Shown here: piece after piece, positions 17,086 through 25,454 of the stretch
Layout: each line of letters starts with the position of its first letter
Numbering within the stretch: position 1 is the stretch's first letter
Origin: Streptacidiphilus fuscans
GTDB lineage: Bacteria; Actinomycetota; Actinomycetes; Streptomycetales; Streptomycetaceae
Length of the DNA: 64,000 nucleotides
Direction: 5' to 3'
Assembly (NCBI RefSeq): GCF_015690355.1
Contig: NZ_JADPRT010000005.1
Location: 62,001 to 126,000, forward strand
The notes under the pieces: model-generated
Database searches by the model: none
What the model saw: the letters and a program-made list of their open reading frames with translations, nothing else
Told to the model about the DNA's origin: nothing
Program-made: the position numbers and the translations under genes

Positions 17086-17459
17086 CCCACCCCGTCCAGT
17101 TTCGCTCAACCAGCCGCACTTCCATGCACATTGATACATGCCAGACGTGTCAGTCGGTGTGCGAATCCTGGAGATCCTCGACCTCGGCCTGCCTCAGCGG
17201 GACGCTCCACGGCACAACCCGCTCCAGCGCCGATGCACGCGCCAGGTTCAGATCTTGTGGGCGGACGCCTCACGAGATCCACCCGCCCGATTCTGGGGCC
17301 TCGGGGTCCAAGGTGAAGGCCGCAACCGATCTTGCTCCGACCAGCACACTCCTCGGGCGCCCCCGCCATCAGGCCCGATGCCGGCTCGCCGACGCGGGCG
17401 CCCGGCGAGCGCGGCCTGGTATGAGAACGCCGGGCACCGCCACCACCCCTGCTGCGTGG
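17086..17459. other. intergenic region upstream of helicase and downstream of pyrimidine operon
   Basis: This 374-base stretch holds the helicase promoter at its left side and the operon terminator at its right. Open frames on both strands are biased toward Arg, Pro and Gly and have no recognisable protein features. One rightward frame from 17138 begins naturally but decays, and I do not call it. Confidence 0.45.
17384..17410. terminator. hairpin downstream of the pyrimidine-catabolism operon
   Basis: GCTCGCCG and CGGCGAGC pair perfectly over 8 bp around an 11-nt GC-rich loop, 50 nt past the stop of the LLM oxidoreductase gene. This is consistent with transcription termination of the leftward operon. 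Confidence 0.5.
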
Positions 17460-18476
17460 TCAGCCTTTCAGGGTGGGGATGATGTGCTCGCCGTAGGCGT
17501 CGATGGTGGATTCGACGGCGTCGTGCATGGCGTAGATCGCGAACTGGTCCACGCCCAGGGAGCGCAGCTGCTCCAGCTTCTCCAACTGCGCGGACACCGG
17601 GCCGATCAGGCAGAAGCGGTCCACGATCTCGTCCGGCACGAAGGCCGTGTCCGGGTTCCCGGCGCGGCCGTGGTGGGAGTAGTCGTAGCCCTGGCGCTCC
17701 TTGATGTAGTCCGTCAACGCCTCCGGCACCAACCCGCTGTGCTCGCCGTACCGGGAGACCAGGTCGGCGACGTGGTTGCCGACCATGCCGCCGAACCACC
17801 GGCACTGCTCACGCGCATGCGCCAACTGCTCCTCACTCCCGTCCGTCACATACGCCGGAGCAGCGACGCAGACCGTGACCGCGTCGGGGTCGCGACCCGC
17901 GTCGACCGCCGCCTGGCGGACGGCCTTGACCATCCACTCCGTCAGGAACGGGTCCGCCAACTGCAGGATGAAACCGTCCGCCTGACGCCCCGTCAACTCC
18001 AGCGCCTTCGGCCCGTACGCGCCCATCCAGATCGGCAGCTTCGGATCGCCGGTGATCCACGGGATCTGCATGACCATCCCGTCGACCTCGGCCTCCCGCC
18101 CCTCCGCCAGCTCCTTGATCACGTGCATGGCATGCGAGAGCCGCTCCAGCGTCGCCGGCTTACGCCCCGCGACCCGCTGCGCGGAGTCACCACGCCCGAT
18201 GCCGCACACCGTGCGGTTTCCGAACATGTCGTTCAGCGTCGCGAAGAGCGACGCGGTGACCTCCCAGGTGCGGGTGACCGGGTTGGTGACCATCGGCCCG
18301 ACCGTCAACCGCTCGGTCTGCGCGAGGATCTGACTGTAGATCACGAACGGCTCCTGCCACAGCACGCAGGAGTCGAACGTCCACCCGTGGGTGAACCCGG
18401 CCGCCTCGGCCCGCTGCATCCGCTCGACGAGCAGACGGGCCGGAGGGTCGGTCTGGAGCACGAGGCCGATGTCCAT
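17460..18476 (-). CDS. F420-dependent LLM-class oxidoreductase (TIGR03842-like)
   Basis: A 338-residue luciferase-like TIM-barrel oxidoreductase. Family features are MDIGLVLQTDPP at the start, a FDSCVLWQEPF loop, GIGRGDSAQRVAGRKP (phosphate-binding region) and MGAYGPKALELTGR. The start ATG has AAAGG 7 nt upstream; a GTG/ATG 6 codons earlier is less likely. It is the last gene of the operon with beta-ureidopropionase, aminotransferase and dihydropyrimidinase. The substrate is unknown. Because no dihydropyrimidine dehydrogenase is present, a role in the uracil/dihydrouracil redox step is a reasonable but unproved inference. Confidence 0.85.
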   Translation of the reverse strand: MDIGLVLQTDPPARLLVERMQRAEAAGFTHGWTFDSCVLWQEPFVIYSQILAQTERLTVGPMVTNPVTRTWEVTASLFATLNDMFGNRTVCGIGRGDSAQRVAGRKPATLERLSHAMHVIKELAEGREAEVDGMVMQIPWITGDPKLPIWMGAYGPKALELTGRQADGFILQLADPFLTEWMVKAVRQAAVDAGRDPDAVTVCVAAPAYVTDGSEEQLAHAREQCRWFGGMVGNHVADLVSRYGEHSGLVPEALTDYIKERQGYDYSHHGRAGNPDTAFVPDEIVDRFCLIGPVSAQLEKLEQLRSLGVDQFAIYAMHDAVESTIDAYGEHIIPTLKG

Positions 18477-18510
18477 GGTGGCGCCTTTCCGCATCAGATC
18501 AGGGCTGCGT

Positions 18511-19917
18511 TCAGATCAGGTACTGGGAGGTGCTGCGCGGCAGGAACGTGCCGTGCCCGGCGTGGCCGACGTACCGGCCCGCGTCGACGACCGGCGTGCC
18601 ACGCGAGAGGACCGTGCGCGCCCGCCCGGTCATCTGCCGTCCCTCGTACGCCGAGTAGTCGACGTTCATGTGGTGCGTCGCGGCCGACATCACATACCGC
18701 TCGTGCGGGTCGAAGATGACGATGTCCGCGTCCGAACCCGGCGCGATGGTCCCCTTGCGCGGATACAGGCCGAACATCCGCGCCGGGGTGGCGCAGGCCA
18801 ACTCGATCCAGCGGCGACGCGAGATGTGGCCGTCAAGGACGGCCTGGTGCAGCAGGTCCATCCGGTTCTCCACCCCCGGCAGACCGTTGGGGATCTTCGA
18901 GAAGTCCCCGCGCCCCAGCTCCTTCTGCCCCACGAAGCAGAACGGACAGTGGTCCGTGGAGACCACCGACAGGTCGTTGGTCCGCAACGCCCGCCACAGC
19001 ACCGCCTGGTGCTCCTTCGGCCGCAACGGCGTCGAGCACACGTACTTGGCGCCCTCGAAGTCCGGCTCGGCCAGGTTGTCCGTCGACAGGAACAGGTACT
19101 GCGGGCACGTCTCCCCGAAGACGTTCAGCCCCAGGTCACGCGCCTGCGCCAACTCGTTGACGGCCTGCTCGCACGACACGTGCACCACGTACAGCGGCGC
19201 ACCCGCGACCCGGGCCAGCTGGATCGCCCGGTGGGTGGCCTCGGCCTCCAACAGCTCCCGCCGGACCTCACCGTGGTAGCGCGGGTCGGTGTGCCCGGCC
19301 GCCAGCGCCTGCTCGACCAGCACGTCGATGGCGATCCCGTTCTCGGCGTGCATCATGATCAGCCCGCCGTTGGCCGCGGAACGCTGCATGGCGCGCAGGA
19401 TGCGGCCGTCGTCGCTGTAGAAGACGCCCGGATAGGCCATGAACAGCTTGAACGAGGTGACGCCCTCCTCGACCAGGACGTCCATCTCCTTGAGCACGTG
19501 CTCGGTGACGTCCGACATGATCATGTGGAAGCCGTAGTCGATCGCGCACCTGCCCTGGGCCTTGGCGTGCCAGGCGTCAAGACCCTCGCGCAGGCTGTGC
19601 CCGACGCTCTGGACCGCGAAGTCGACGATCGTCGTGGTGCCGCCGACGGCGGCGGCACGGGTACCGGTCTCGAAGGTGTCGGAGGCGGCGGTGCCGCCGA
19701 AGGGCAGCTCCATGTGCGTGTGCGCGTCGACGCCGCCGGGGATCACGTAGCAGTCGGTGGCGTCGATGACGCGCTCGGCCTCCCACGCCTGCGCGGCCGG
19801 GCTGCCGGTGGCGGCGAGGGCGACCACGCGCTCGCCCTCGACCAGCACGTCGGCGTGGACCTCGTCGGCGGCGGTGATCACCAACCCGCCGCGGATGACG
19901 GTGCGTTCGTGGCTCAT
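18511..19917 (-). CDS. hydA: dihydropyrimidinase / D-hydantoinase
   Basis: A 468-residue cyclic amidohydrolase that opens the dihydropyrimidine ring (dihydrouracil to N-carbamoyl-beta-alanine). Metal-site motifs are DAHTHMELPFGG, the carboxylated Lys in SFKLFMAYPG, HAENG, YVVHVSCE and the Asp in STDHCPF. Length and motif order match the family. AAGGAGG lies 7 nt before the ATG, which overlaps the stop of the aminotransferase (ATGA). It is the third gene of the pyrimidine operon and acts in the cytoplasm. Confidence 0.93.
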   Translation of the reverse strand: MSHERTVIRGGLVITAADEVHADVLVEGERVVALAATGSPAAQAWEAERVIDATDCYVIPGGVDAHTHMELPFGGTAASDTFETGTRAAAVGGTTTIVDFAVQSVGHSLREGLDAWHAKAQGRCAIDYGFHMIMSDVTEHVLKEMDVLVEEGVTSFKLFMAYPGVFYSDDGRILRAMQRSAANGGLIMMHAENGIAIDVLVEQALAAGHTDPRYHGEVRRELLEAEATHRAIQLARVAGAPLYVVHVSCEQAVNELAQARDLGLNVFGETCPQYLFLSTDNLAEPDFEGAKYVCSTPLRPKEHQAVLWRALRTNDLSVVSTDHCPFCFVGQKELGRGDFSKIPNGLPGVENRMDLLHQAVLDGHISRRRWIELACATPARMFGLYPRKGTIAPGSDADIVIFDPHERYVMSAATHHMNVDYSAYEGRQMTGRARTVLSRGTPVVDAGRYVGHAGHGTFLPRSTSQYLI

Positions 19918-21323
19918 CGGGACGCCTCCTTCGAGTCCTTCCAGAGGTCGCGCTGCGCCCGGTCCAGGGCCTGGACCAGGAGTTCCGCGCCGTGCTCGGC
20001 CTCGTCGCGGGTGAGCGTGAGCGGCGGGGCGATGCGCAGGGTGTTGCCCAGCGGGCCGCCCTTGCCGATCAGCAGGCCCAGGTCGCGGGCGTGTTCCAGC
20101 GTCAGCGACGCGGCCTGCGAGGACGGTTCGCCGTCGCGGTCGACGAGCTCGACGCCGAGCATCAGCCCGCGCCCGCGCACCTCGCGGACGATCGGCAACT
20201 GCTTCGCGCCCGCCTCGATGCGCTCGCGCAGCACCGCGCCGACGCGGCGGGCGTTGCCCTGCAGGTCGTGGTCGAGGGCGTAGCGCAGGTTGGCCAGCGC
20301 ACCGGCGGTGGTGACCGGGCTGCCGCCGAACGTCGAGATGGAGTTGGCGTCCAGACAGTCCATCAGCTCGGCGCGCCCGACCACGCCGCCGATGGAGAGG
20401 CCGTTGCCCAGCCCCTTGGCGAAGGTCAGCGCGTCGGGCGGTCCGGCCTCGGCGTGGGCCTGCCAGCCCCAGAAGTAGTCGCCGGTGCGACCCCAGCCGG
20501 TCTGCACCTCGTCGCTGATCCACAGGATGCCGTGCCGGTCCAGCACGCGCTTGAACGCGGCGAAGAGCCCGTCGGGGCCGTGGGTGAACCCGCCTACGCC
20601 CTGGATCGGCTCGGCGATCAGCGCCGCCACCGGGCCGCCGACCTGGCTCAGCATGTCCTCCAGGTCCGCGACGCAGGCCTCGATGAACGCCTTGTCGTCC
20701 AGGTGCGCGAAGGGCCCGGTGGTGCGGACCGAGCCGTGGACGTAGAGCGTCTGCAGCGGCGAGAGGCTGGTCGGCGACCAGGCGCGGTTGCCGGTGATGC
20801 CGACCGTGCTGAACGAGCGTCCGTGGTAGCTGTTCCGCATCGCCAGCACCTGGTTGGAGCGGCGCGCGCTGGTCGCCAGCAGCAGGGCCGCGTCGTTGGC
20901 CTCGGTGCCGGAGGTGGTGAAGAAGACCTTGGCGTTCGGGATGCCGGACAGTTCGGCGATCTCCTCGGCCAACTCCACCATGGGCGTGGAGAGGTAGAGC
21001 GTCGACGTGTGCAGGATCCGCCCGGCCTGCTCCGCGACGGCCCGGGTGACCTCGGGCAGCGCGTGGGCGGTCATGGTGGTCAGGATGCCGCCGAAGAAGT
21101 CCAGGTAGCGGCGGCCGTCGGAGCCGTGGACGTGGCGGCCCTCGCCATGGGTGAGCTCCAGCGGCTCGCGGTAGTAGAGCGCGAGCCAGGACGGGGTCAC
21201 CGCGCGGTGCCTGGCCAGCAGCGACGCGCTGTCCGCGCCGGCGTCCTGGCCGGTCGGGTTCTCCGTGCCGGGCGGGTGCTCCGTGCCGGGTGTGTTCTCC
21301 GTGGCGTTCGAGGTCATGGTCAC
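19914..21323 (-). CDS. class III aminotransferase (beta-alanine/aminoisobutyrate type)
   Basis: A 469-residue PLP enzyme of the ornithine/GABA/beta-alanine transaminase class. Visible features are FFTTSGTEANDAA, MRNSYHGRSF, ISDEVQTGWGRTG and the PLP Lys in LTFAKGLGNG. In this operon it most likely transfers the amino group of beta-alanine (from uracil) or 3-aminoisobutyrate (from thymine) to a keto acid. The start GTG directly abuts the stop of the nitrilase gene and has GGAGG 5 nt upstream; an ATG two codons in is possible. The N-terminus carries Pro/Thr/Gly-rich repeats before the core. Confidence 0.9.
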   Translation of the reverse strand: MTMTSNATENTPGTEHPPGTENPTGQDAGADSASLLARHRAVTPSWLALYYREPLELTHGEGRHVHGSDGRRYLDFFGGILTTMTAHALPEVTRAVAEQAGRILHTSTLYLSTPMVELAEEIAELSGIPNAKVFFTTSGTEANDAALLLATSARRSNQVLAMRNSYHGRSFSTVGITGNRAWSPTSLSPLQTLYVHGSVRTTGPFAHLDDKAFIEACVADLEDMLSQVGGPVAALIAEPIQGVGGFTHGPDGLFAAFKRVLDRHGILWISDEVQTGWGRTGDYFWGWQAHAEAGPPDALTFAKGLGNGLSIGGVVGRAELMDCLDANSISTFGGSPVTTAGALANLRYALDHDLQGNARRVGAVLRERIEAGAKQLPIVREVRGRGLMLGVELVDRDGEPSSQAASLTLEHARDLGLLIGKGGPLGNTLRIAPPLTLTRDEAEHGAELLVQALDRAQRDLWKDSKEASR

Positions 21324-22214
21324 TCAGGCCTCCGCGAGCGGGCCGTAGGCGTCAGGGCGACGGTCGCGGTAGAAGGCCCACTGGTTGCGGACCTCGTCGA
21401 TCAGCCCCAGATCGAGATCGCGGACGACCAGCTCCTCCTCCTTGTCGGAGGCGACCTCGCCGACGAACTGCCCGCGCGGGTCCACGAAGTAGCTGGTGCC
21501 GTAGAAGTCGTTGTCGCCGTACTCCTCGACGCCGACCCGGTTGATCGCCGCCACGAAGTACTCGTTCGCCACCGCCGCGGCCGGCTGCTCCAGCTGCCAC
21601 AGGTAGGCGGAGAGGCCACGGCTGGTCGCGGAGGGGTTGTAGACGATCTCCGCCCCGGCCAGCCCGAGCGCCCGCCAGCCCTCGGGAAAGTGGCGGTCGT
21701 AGCAGATGTAGACGCCGACCCTGCCGACCGCCGTGTCGAAGACGGGCCAGCCGAGGTTGCCGGGCTTGAAGTAGTACTTCTCCCAGAAGCCCTTGACCTG
21801 CGGAATGTGGTGCTTGCGGTACTTGCCGAGGTAGCTGCCGTCGGCGTCGATCACGGCGGCGGTGTTGTAGTAGACGCCGGGCTGCTCGACCTCGTAGACG
21901 GGGACGACCATCACCATGTTCAGCTCGCGCGCCAGCTCCCGCATCCGGCTCACCGTCGGCCCGTCCGGCACTGCCTCGGCCCACCGGTAGTGCTCGGGTT
22001 CCTGCACCTGGCAGAAGTACGGTGCGTTGAACACCTCCTGAAACCCGATCACCTGCGCGCCCTGCGCGGCGGCCTCGCGCGCGTAGCGCTCGTGCAGTTC
22101 GACCATGGACGCGGTGTCGCCGGTCCACCGCGTCTGCACCAACGCCGCCCGCACCACCCGGGACGGCCCGGCGGGGCCGTTCTCGCTCGCTGACCTGCTG
22201 ACGGAATCCGACAT
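21324..22214 (-). CDS. beta-ureidopropionase (nitrilase superfamily)
   Basis: A 296-residue nitrilase-fold amidase that hydrolyses N-carbamoyl-beta-alanine to beta-alanine, CO2 and ammonia. The Glu-Lys-Cys triad is readable in GFQEVFNAPYF, KYRKHHIPQ and YICYDRHFPE. GAGG is 7 nt before the ATG. It is the first gene of the four-gene pyrimidine-catabolism operon and lies behind two palindromes that probably carry its regulation. Confidence 0.92.
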   Translation of the reverse strand: MSDSVSRSASENGPAGPSRVVRAALVQTRWTGDTASMVELHERYAREAAAQGAQVIGFQEVFNAPYFCQVQEPEHYRWAEAVPDGPTVSRMRELARELNMVMVVPVYEVEQPGVYYNTAAVIDADGSYLGKYRKHHIPQVKGFWEKYYFKPGNLGWPVFDTAVGRVGVYICYDRHFPEGWRALGLAGAEIVYNPSATSRGLSAYLWQLEQPAAAVANEYFVAAINRVGVEEYGDNDFYGTSYFVDPRGQFVGEVASDKEEELVVRDLDLGLIDEVRNQWAFYRDRRPDAYGPLAEA

Positions 22215-22238
22215 CCTGTGGCCTCGCCTTCAGCGTCG

Positions 22239-22254
22239 TTCTACGTGCGTAGAA
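22239..22254. promoter_or_regulatory. palindromic operator of the pyrimidine operon
   Basis: TTCTACG-TG-CGTAGAA is a perfect 7+7 palindrome with a 2-nt centre, 25 nt upstream of the beta-ureidopropionase start. A second palindrome ATATG-N5-CATAT lies at 22282-22296. No regulator gene is adjacent, so the cognate factor must be elsewhere. The function is inferred from position and symmetry. Confidence 0.6.
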
Positions 22255-22388
22255 GCATGGTCGCCCTGGACCGTCTTGGCAATATGTCGGGCATATCACA
22301 ACCCAGGCGCTTCTTCCCTGCTCAGGGGCGTGTCGCACCCTCTGTGGTCAGCAAAAAGTCAGCATTGGTCGCGGAGGAGTCCCCCAGC

Positions 22389-23571
22389 ATGGCAGCAAAG
22401 ACCCTGGCCCACGGCATGGGCACGTTCTTCAAGGACTGTGCCCACGCCGAGTCGCGTGGGCGAAGTGCCCGCACGACTACAAGATCAGGTACCGCAACCC
22501 TCAGGGGCAGCAGGCCGAGGAGGCGGGGTTCACCACCCAGGAGAACGCCATCGGCCGGCTGATGGAGATCTATCGGGAGAAGCGGGAGCTCGCAGCGAAG
22601 AACCCGGGCAAGGCCGAGCGCATCCGCAGGTACGGCTCGATGCGCTTCAAGGACTACGTCACGGAGTGGAAGGCCGGCCAGCGTGACCTGTCTCCCGGCT
22701 CTCTGCGGAGCCTGGACTCGATGCTGAACAACCACCTCTACCCGGCGCTCGCCAGTCGGCGGATGAACGCCTTCGACTTCAAGGTCGTCGAGGGGTTTCT
22801 GCAGACGACGGGGAGGGGCGGGGTCGGCCTCGCGGCACAAGCGAGTGCCTTCAACTGGCTCAAGTCGATCCTGCTCGACGCCCACCGCCTCGGCCTCTAC
22901 GACGAGCACCCGATCCAGGGGGTGAAGCCGCCTCGGTATCGGCCAGGTCGAGCCGTCATCCCGTCACCTCTCCAGCTGCGAGGCATACGTGATGCCGGAG
23001 ATGAGACGTTCCGTCTACTGGTCGACCTGATGACCGGGTGCGGGATGCGCAACGGCGAAGCCGCAGCAGTGAACATCAACAACATCGTGGCCGACGACGT
23101 CTACCGCATCACAGAGCAGGTACACCACACGACCAAGCGGTACGCCGCGTTGAAGGCGCGCAAAGTCGGCGACTACCGCGACGTACCGCTTCCGGTCATG
23201 GTTCGGGAGGGCATCGAGCGGTTCGCGGAGCAACACGGCACGACCGACTCCGGGTACCTCCTGCTACACCCGAAGTACCCGAGCAGGCCGCTCCCTCCGC
23301 ACTGGTTGCCGTATCACTGGCAAAAGATCAAGAAGGCCGGACTGGCGCCAATCCCGGGGGCATGGTGGTCTACGGCTTCCGGCACTTCTTCGCGTCGAAC
23401 TGCCTGACGCACGGCATCCCGATCACAGATGTGGCCGAATGGATGGGTCACCGGAGCGTCGACATCACGTTCAACGTCTACCGACACCTCATGCCCGGCT
23501 CCGTCGGACGGGCGCCCGCTTGCAACCACTGTCCGGAAGTGCCGCGTTTTCGTCGCGCCGTGAATGCGTGA
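22389..23571 (+). pseudogene. tyrosine recombinase/integrase with two frameshifts
   Basis: The gene starts at an ATG with GGAGGAG 9 nt upstream. The reading frame must change twice: near 22455, between AHAESR and WAKCPHDYKIRYR, and near 23365 in a run of five G, between GLAPIPG and MVVYGFRHFFAS. Together the pieces give a full-length Streptomyces plasmid/phage-type integrase of about 390 residues. Catalytic features are Arg in GCGMRNGEA, Lys in TTKRYAALK, GFRHFF (the usual His before it is Tyr), WMGHRS and the Tyr in FNVYRHLM. No excisionase, replication gene or tRNA attachment site was seen nearby. Confidence 0.85.
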
Positions 23572-23599
23572 TAACCAGCCGTCAGGTCCATGTGAGCCC

Positions 23600-23735
23600 T
23601 CACCGGGAGAGGCAGCCGTAGCGGGGTGTGCGGATGTCGACTTCGGCCCGGGCCGTCTTGCCGAGGTCGTTCTCGGCGCTGCCCCTGGCGGACAGCCGGG
23701 ACAGGATGTGCAGGCCGTGCCCCGTCCGTAGCGAG
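23600..23735 (-). pseudogene. possible 3' remnant of an anti-sigma/ATP-binding regulator
   Basis: A short leftward frame ends with GHGLHILSRLSA and GKTARAEVD, reminiscent of the G2 box and final strand of RsbW-type ATP-binding proteins (GxGLxI, then GKxVWAE). Nothing upstream continues the domain. It is listed only as a likely remnant and could be a coincidental match. Confidence 0.25.
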
Positions 23736-23798
23736 AGGCGGGCGTAGGGGAGGCGCGTGACAATGGTGCGAGGCGTTCCCCGAACTCGGGAGGACCTG

Positions 23799-24395
23799 AT
23801 GAGTTCACATGCGCGTTTCCTCGTCGCCTCGGCCGCGCTGGCCGCCGGGCTGCTGGCCGCGACCACCGCCACGGCAGGCGCAGCCTCCGGCTCGCCCGGC
23901 CCCTCTGGCCCGCCGCCGATGACGATGCCCTCGGCAAGCTCGACCCCGGGCGGCTCCTCCAGCGCCTCGGGTGCCATGGCGACCACCACGTGGAAGTTCT
24001 ACAGCGTCAGCACCGAGTCCAACCTCTACACGGCGGGCGGCCAGCTCATCACGAACCCGAGCACCGCGCCGGCCGTCGGCGACTCACTCGTCGGCACGGA
24101 CAACTTCTACACAGGCGACCACACCAACCATTCCTCGGACATCTCCGCTACCGACCACCTCTTCTGCCTGGTCACCAAGGCGCCGGCCACGGCCACCTGC
24201 TCCGCAGAGATCGCCACAAGCCAGGGCATGCTCGTCGCGGACAACGCCCAGCTGAACTTCGCCTCGCAGGCCCCGACCCAAACGGTCAAGATCACCGGCG
24301 GAACAGGCGCCTACCAGGGAGCCAAGGGGACCGTGATGGTCACCTCGATCGGGAACACGAACAACTCCGACGTGGTGGTCACCTGGTCCAAGTAG
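23799..24395 (+). CDS. secreted allene-oxide-cyclase-like barrel protein
   Basis: A 198-residue exported protein. The signal peptide covers residues 1-30 (FLVASAALAAGLLAATTATAGA), followed by a Ser/Pro/Gly-rich linker and then a beta-barrel domain (WKFYSVSTESNLYTAGG, FTGDHTNHSSD-like loop, ITGGTGAYQGAKG). The GGTGAYxGAxG motif is typical of dirigent/allene-oxide-cyclase-like barrels in actinomycetes. The start ATG has GGGAGG 5 nt upstream; an upstream in-frame start at 23757 was rejected. It lies between integrase and transposase remnants, so it may have been carried in with mobile DNA. Its biochemical function is unknown. Confidence 0.7.
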   Translation: MSSHARFLVASAALAAGLLAATTATAGAASGSPGPSGPPPMTMPSASSTPGGSSSASGAMATTTWKFYSVSTESNLYTAGGQLITNPSTAPAVGDSLVGTDNFYTGDHTNHSSDISATDHLFCLVTKAPATATCSAEIATSQGMLVADNAQLNFASQAPTQTVKITGGTGAYQGAKGTVMVTSIGNTNNSDVVVTWSK

Positions 24396-24540
24396 AAACG
24401 AGCCGGTCGCGACGAGCCGCCGAAACGGGCGCGTTCCGAGGAGCACGACACATCGCCTGCCGCCACAGCAGCGGCCCGGTGTGCGGGGCGGCGCCGGTGG
24501 GGCAGGTCCCGCGCCCGGGTGTGCGGGATGCGGGGTGTGC

Positions 24541-25175
24541 GCAGGAGAGCCGCTGCCAGGCCTCTTCGGGGGCATCGTGGATGAGTTCGTCGATGCGCCA
24601 CATCCCGGCCAGGGACTTGATCTGATGGGACTTGGGCACGGCGACCACATAGCCGACGCCGGATTCCTCGAGCATCCGGCGGAAGGACCAGTCCTGCCCG
24701 TAGGCCTCATCCGCGGTGACCCACTCGGCCGGGAGGCCTGCGGCCAGGCAGCGGAGCACGATCGCCCGCGCGAGTTCGCCCTTGGTCGCGAACTCGCGGT
24801 CGTCGGGGATCTTCGCGGCTCGGCAGCGGTCCCGGTCCTTCGTCCAGGATTTGGGCAGGTAGAGCTCGCGGTCCACCAAAGCGCGGCCCAGTGGTGTCGC
24901 GTAGGCGGCGAACACCCCGATCTGACAGTTGTCGATCTTCCCGGAGGTGCCGGTGTACTGCCGTCCCACCCCGGCCGAGGTGAGCCCCTTCTTGATGAAC
25001 CCGGTGTCGTCCAGGATCAACACACCGCCCGGGCCAAGTTGTTGAGCCACATAGGTGCGGACGTCGTCCCGTAGCGCGTCCGCGTCCCAGCGAGTGCTGT
25101 TCAACAGTCGCTGGAACCCGTCCGGCGTCCGGTGACCGACTCGCTCGGCCAACTGCCAGCCGTTCTTCCGATCCA
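24541..25175 (-). pseudogene. IS701-type transposase fragment
   Basis: The leftward frame carries IS701/DDE motifs (GVLILDDTGFIKKG, SAGVGRQYTGTSGKIDNCQ, WVTADEAYG) and ends recognisably at APEEAWQRLSC. The normal N-terminus before GWQLAERVGH and the C-terminal third are absent, and flanking frames do not restore them. No terminal inverted repeats could be identified. It is a dead remnant adjoining the secreted barrel gene. Confidence 0.85.
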
Positions 25176-25454
25176 CAGGAAGAGTGGGCGGTCCCGGAGT
25201 CACTCCAGCGCCAGCTGTTGAGCCTCTCCTAGGAACTGACACCTACCCGGTTCGCCCTGTAGCCCCAGCCCGGCACGCCCCGCCTGCCCATCCAGTACCG
25301 GCTCCCCCCGCACGGCCTTCCCAGTCCACCCGCGCGGGGGGTGTCGCAGCGGCGCAGGGGCCACTTCAGGTGGGGGCAAGTCTTCCCAATCTGAAATTCT
25401 AGTGATACTTAGTTTTAGCACTGGGATGGCTCCGCTTCTGCCGAGGGATCGATC

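Noticed and set aside
19992..22193. 733-codon forward open frame opposite the pyrimidine operon
   Set aside because: It spans three well-supported reverse-strand genes and shows no domain signature.
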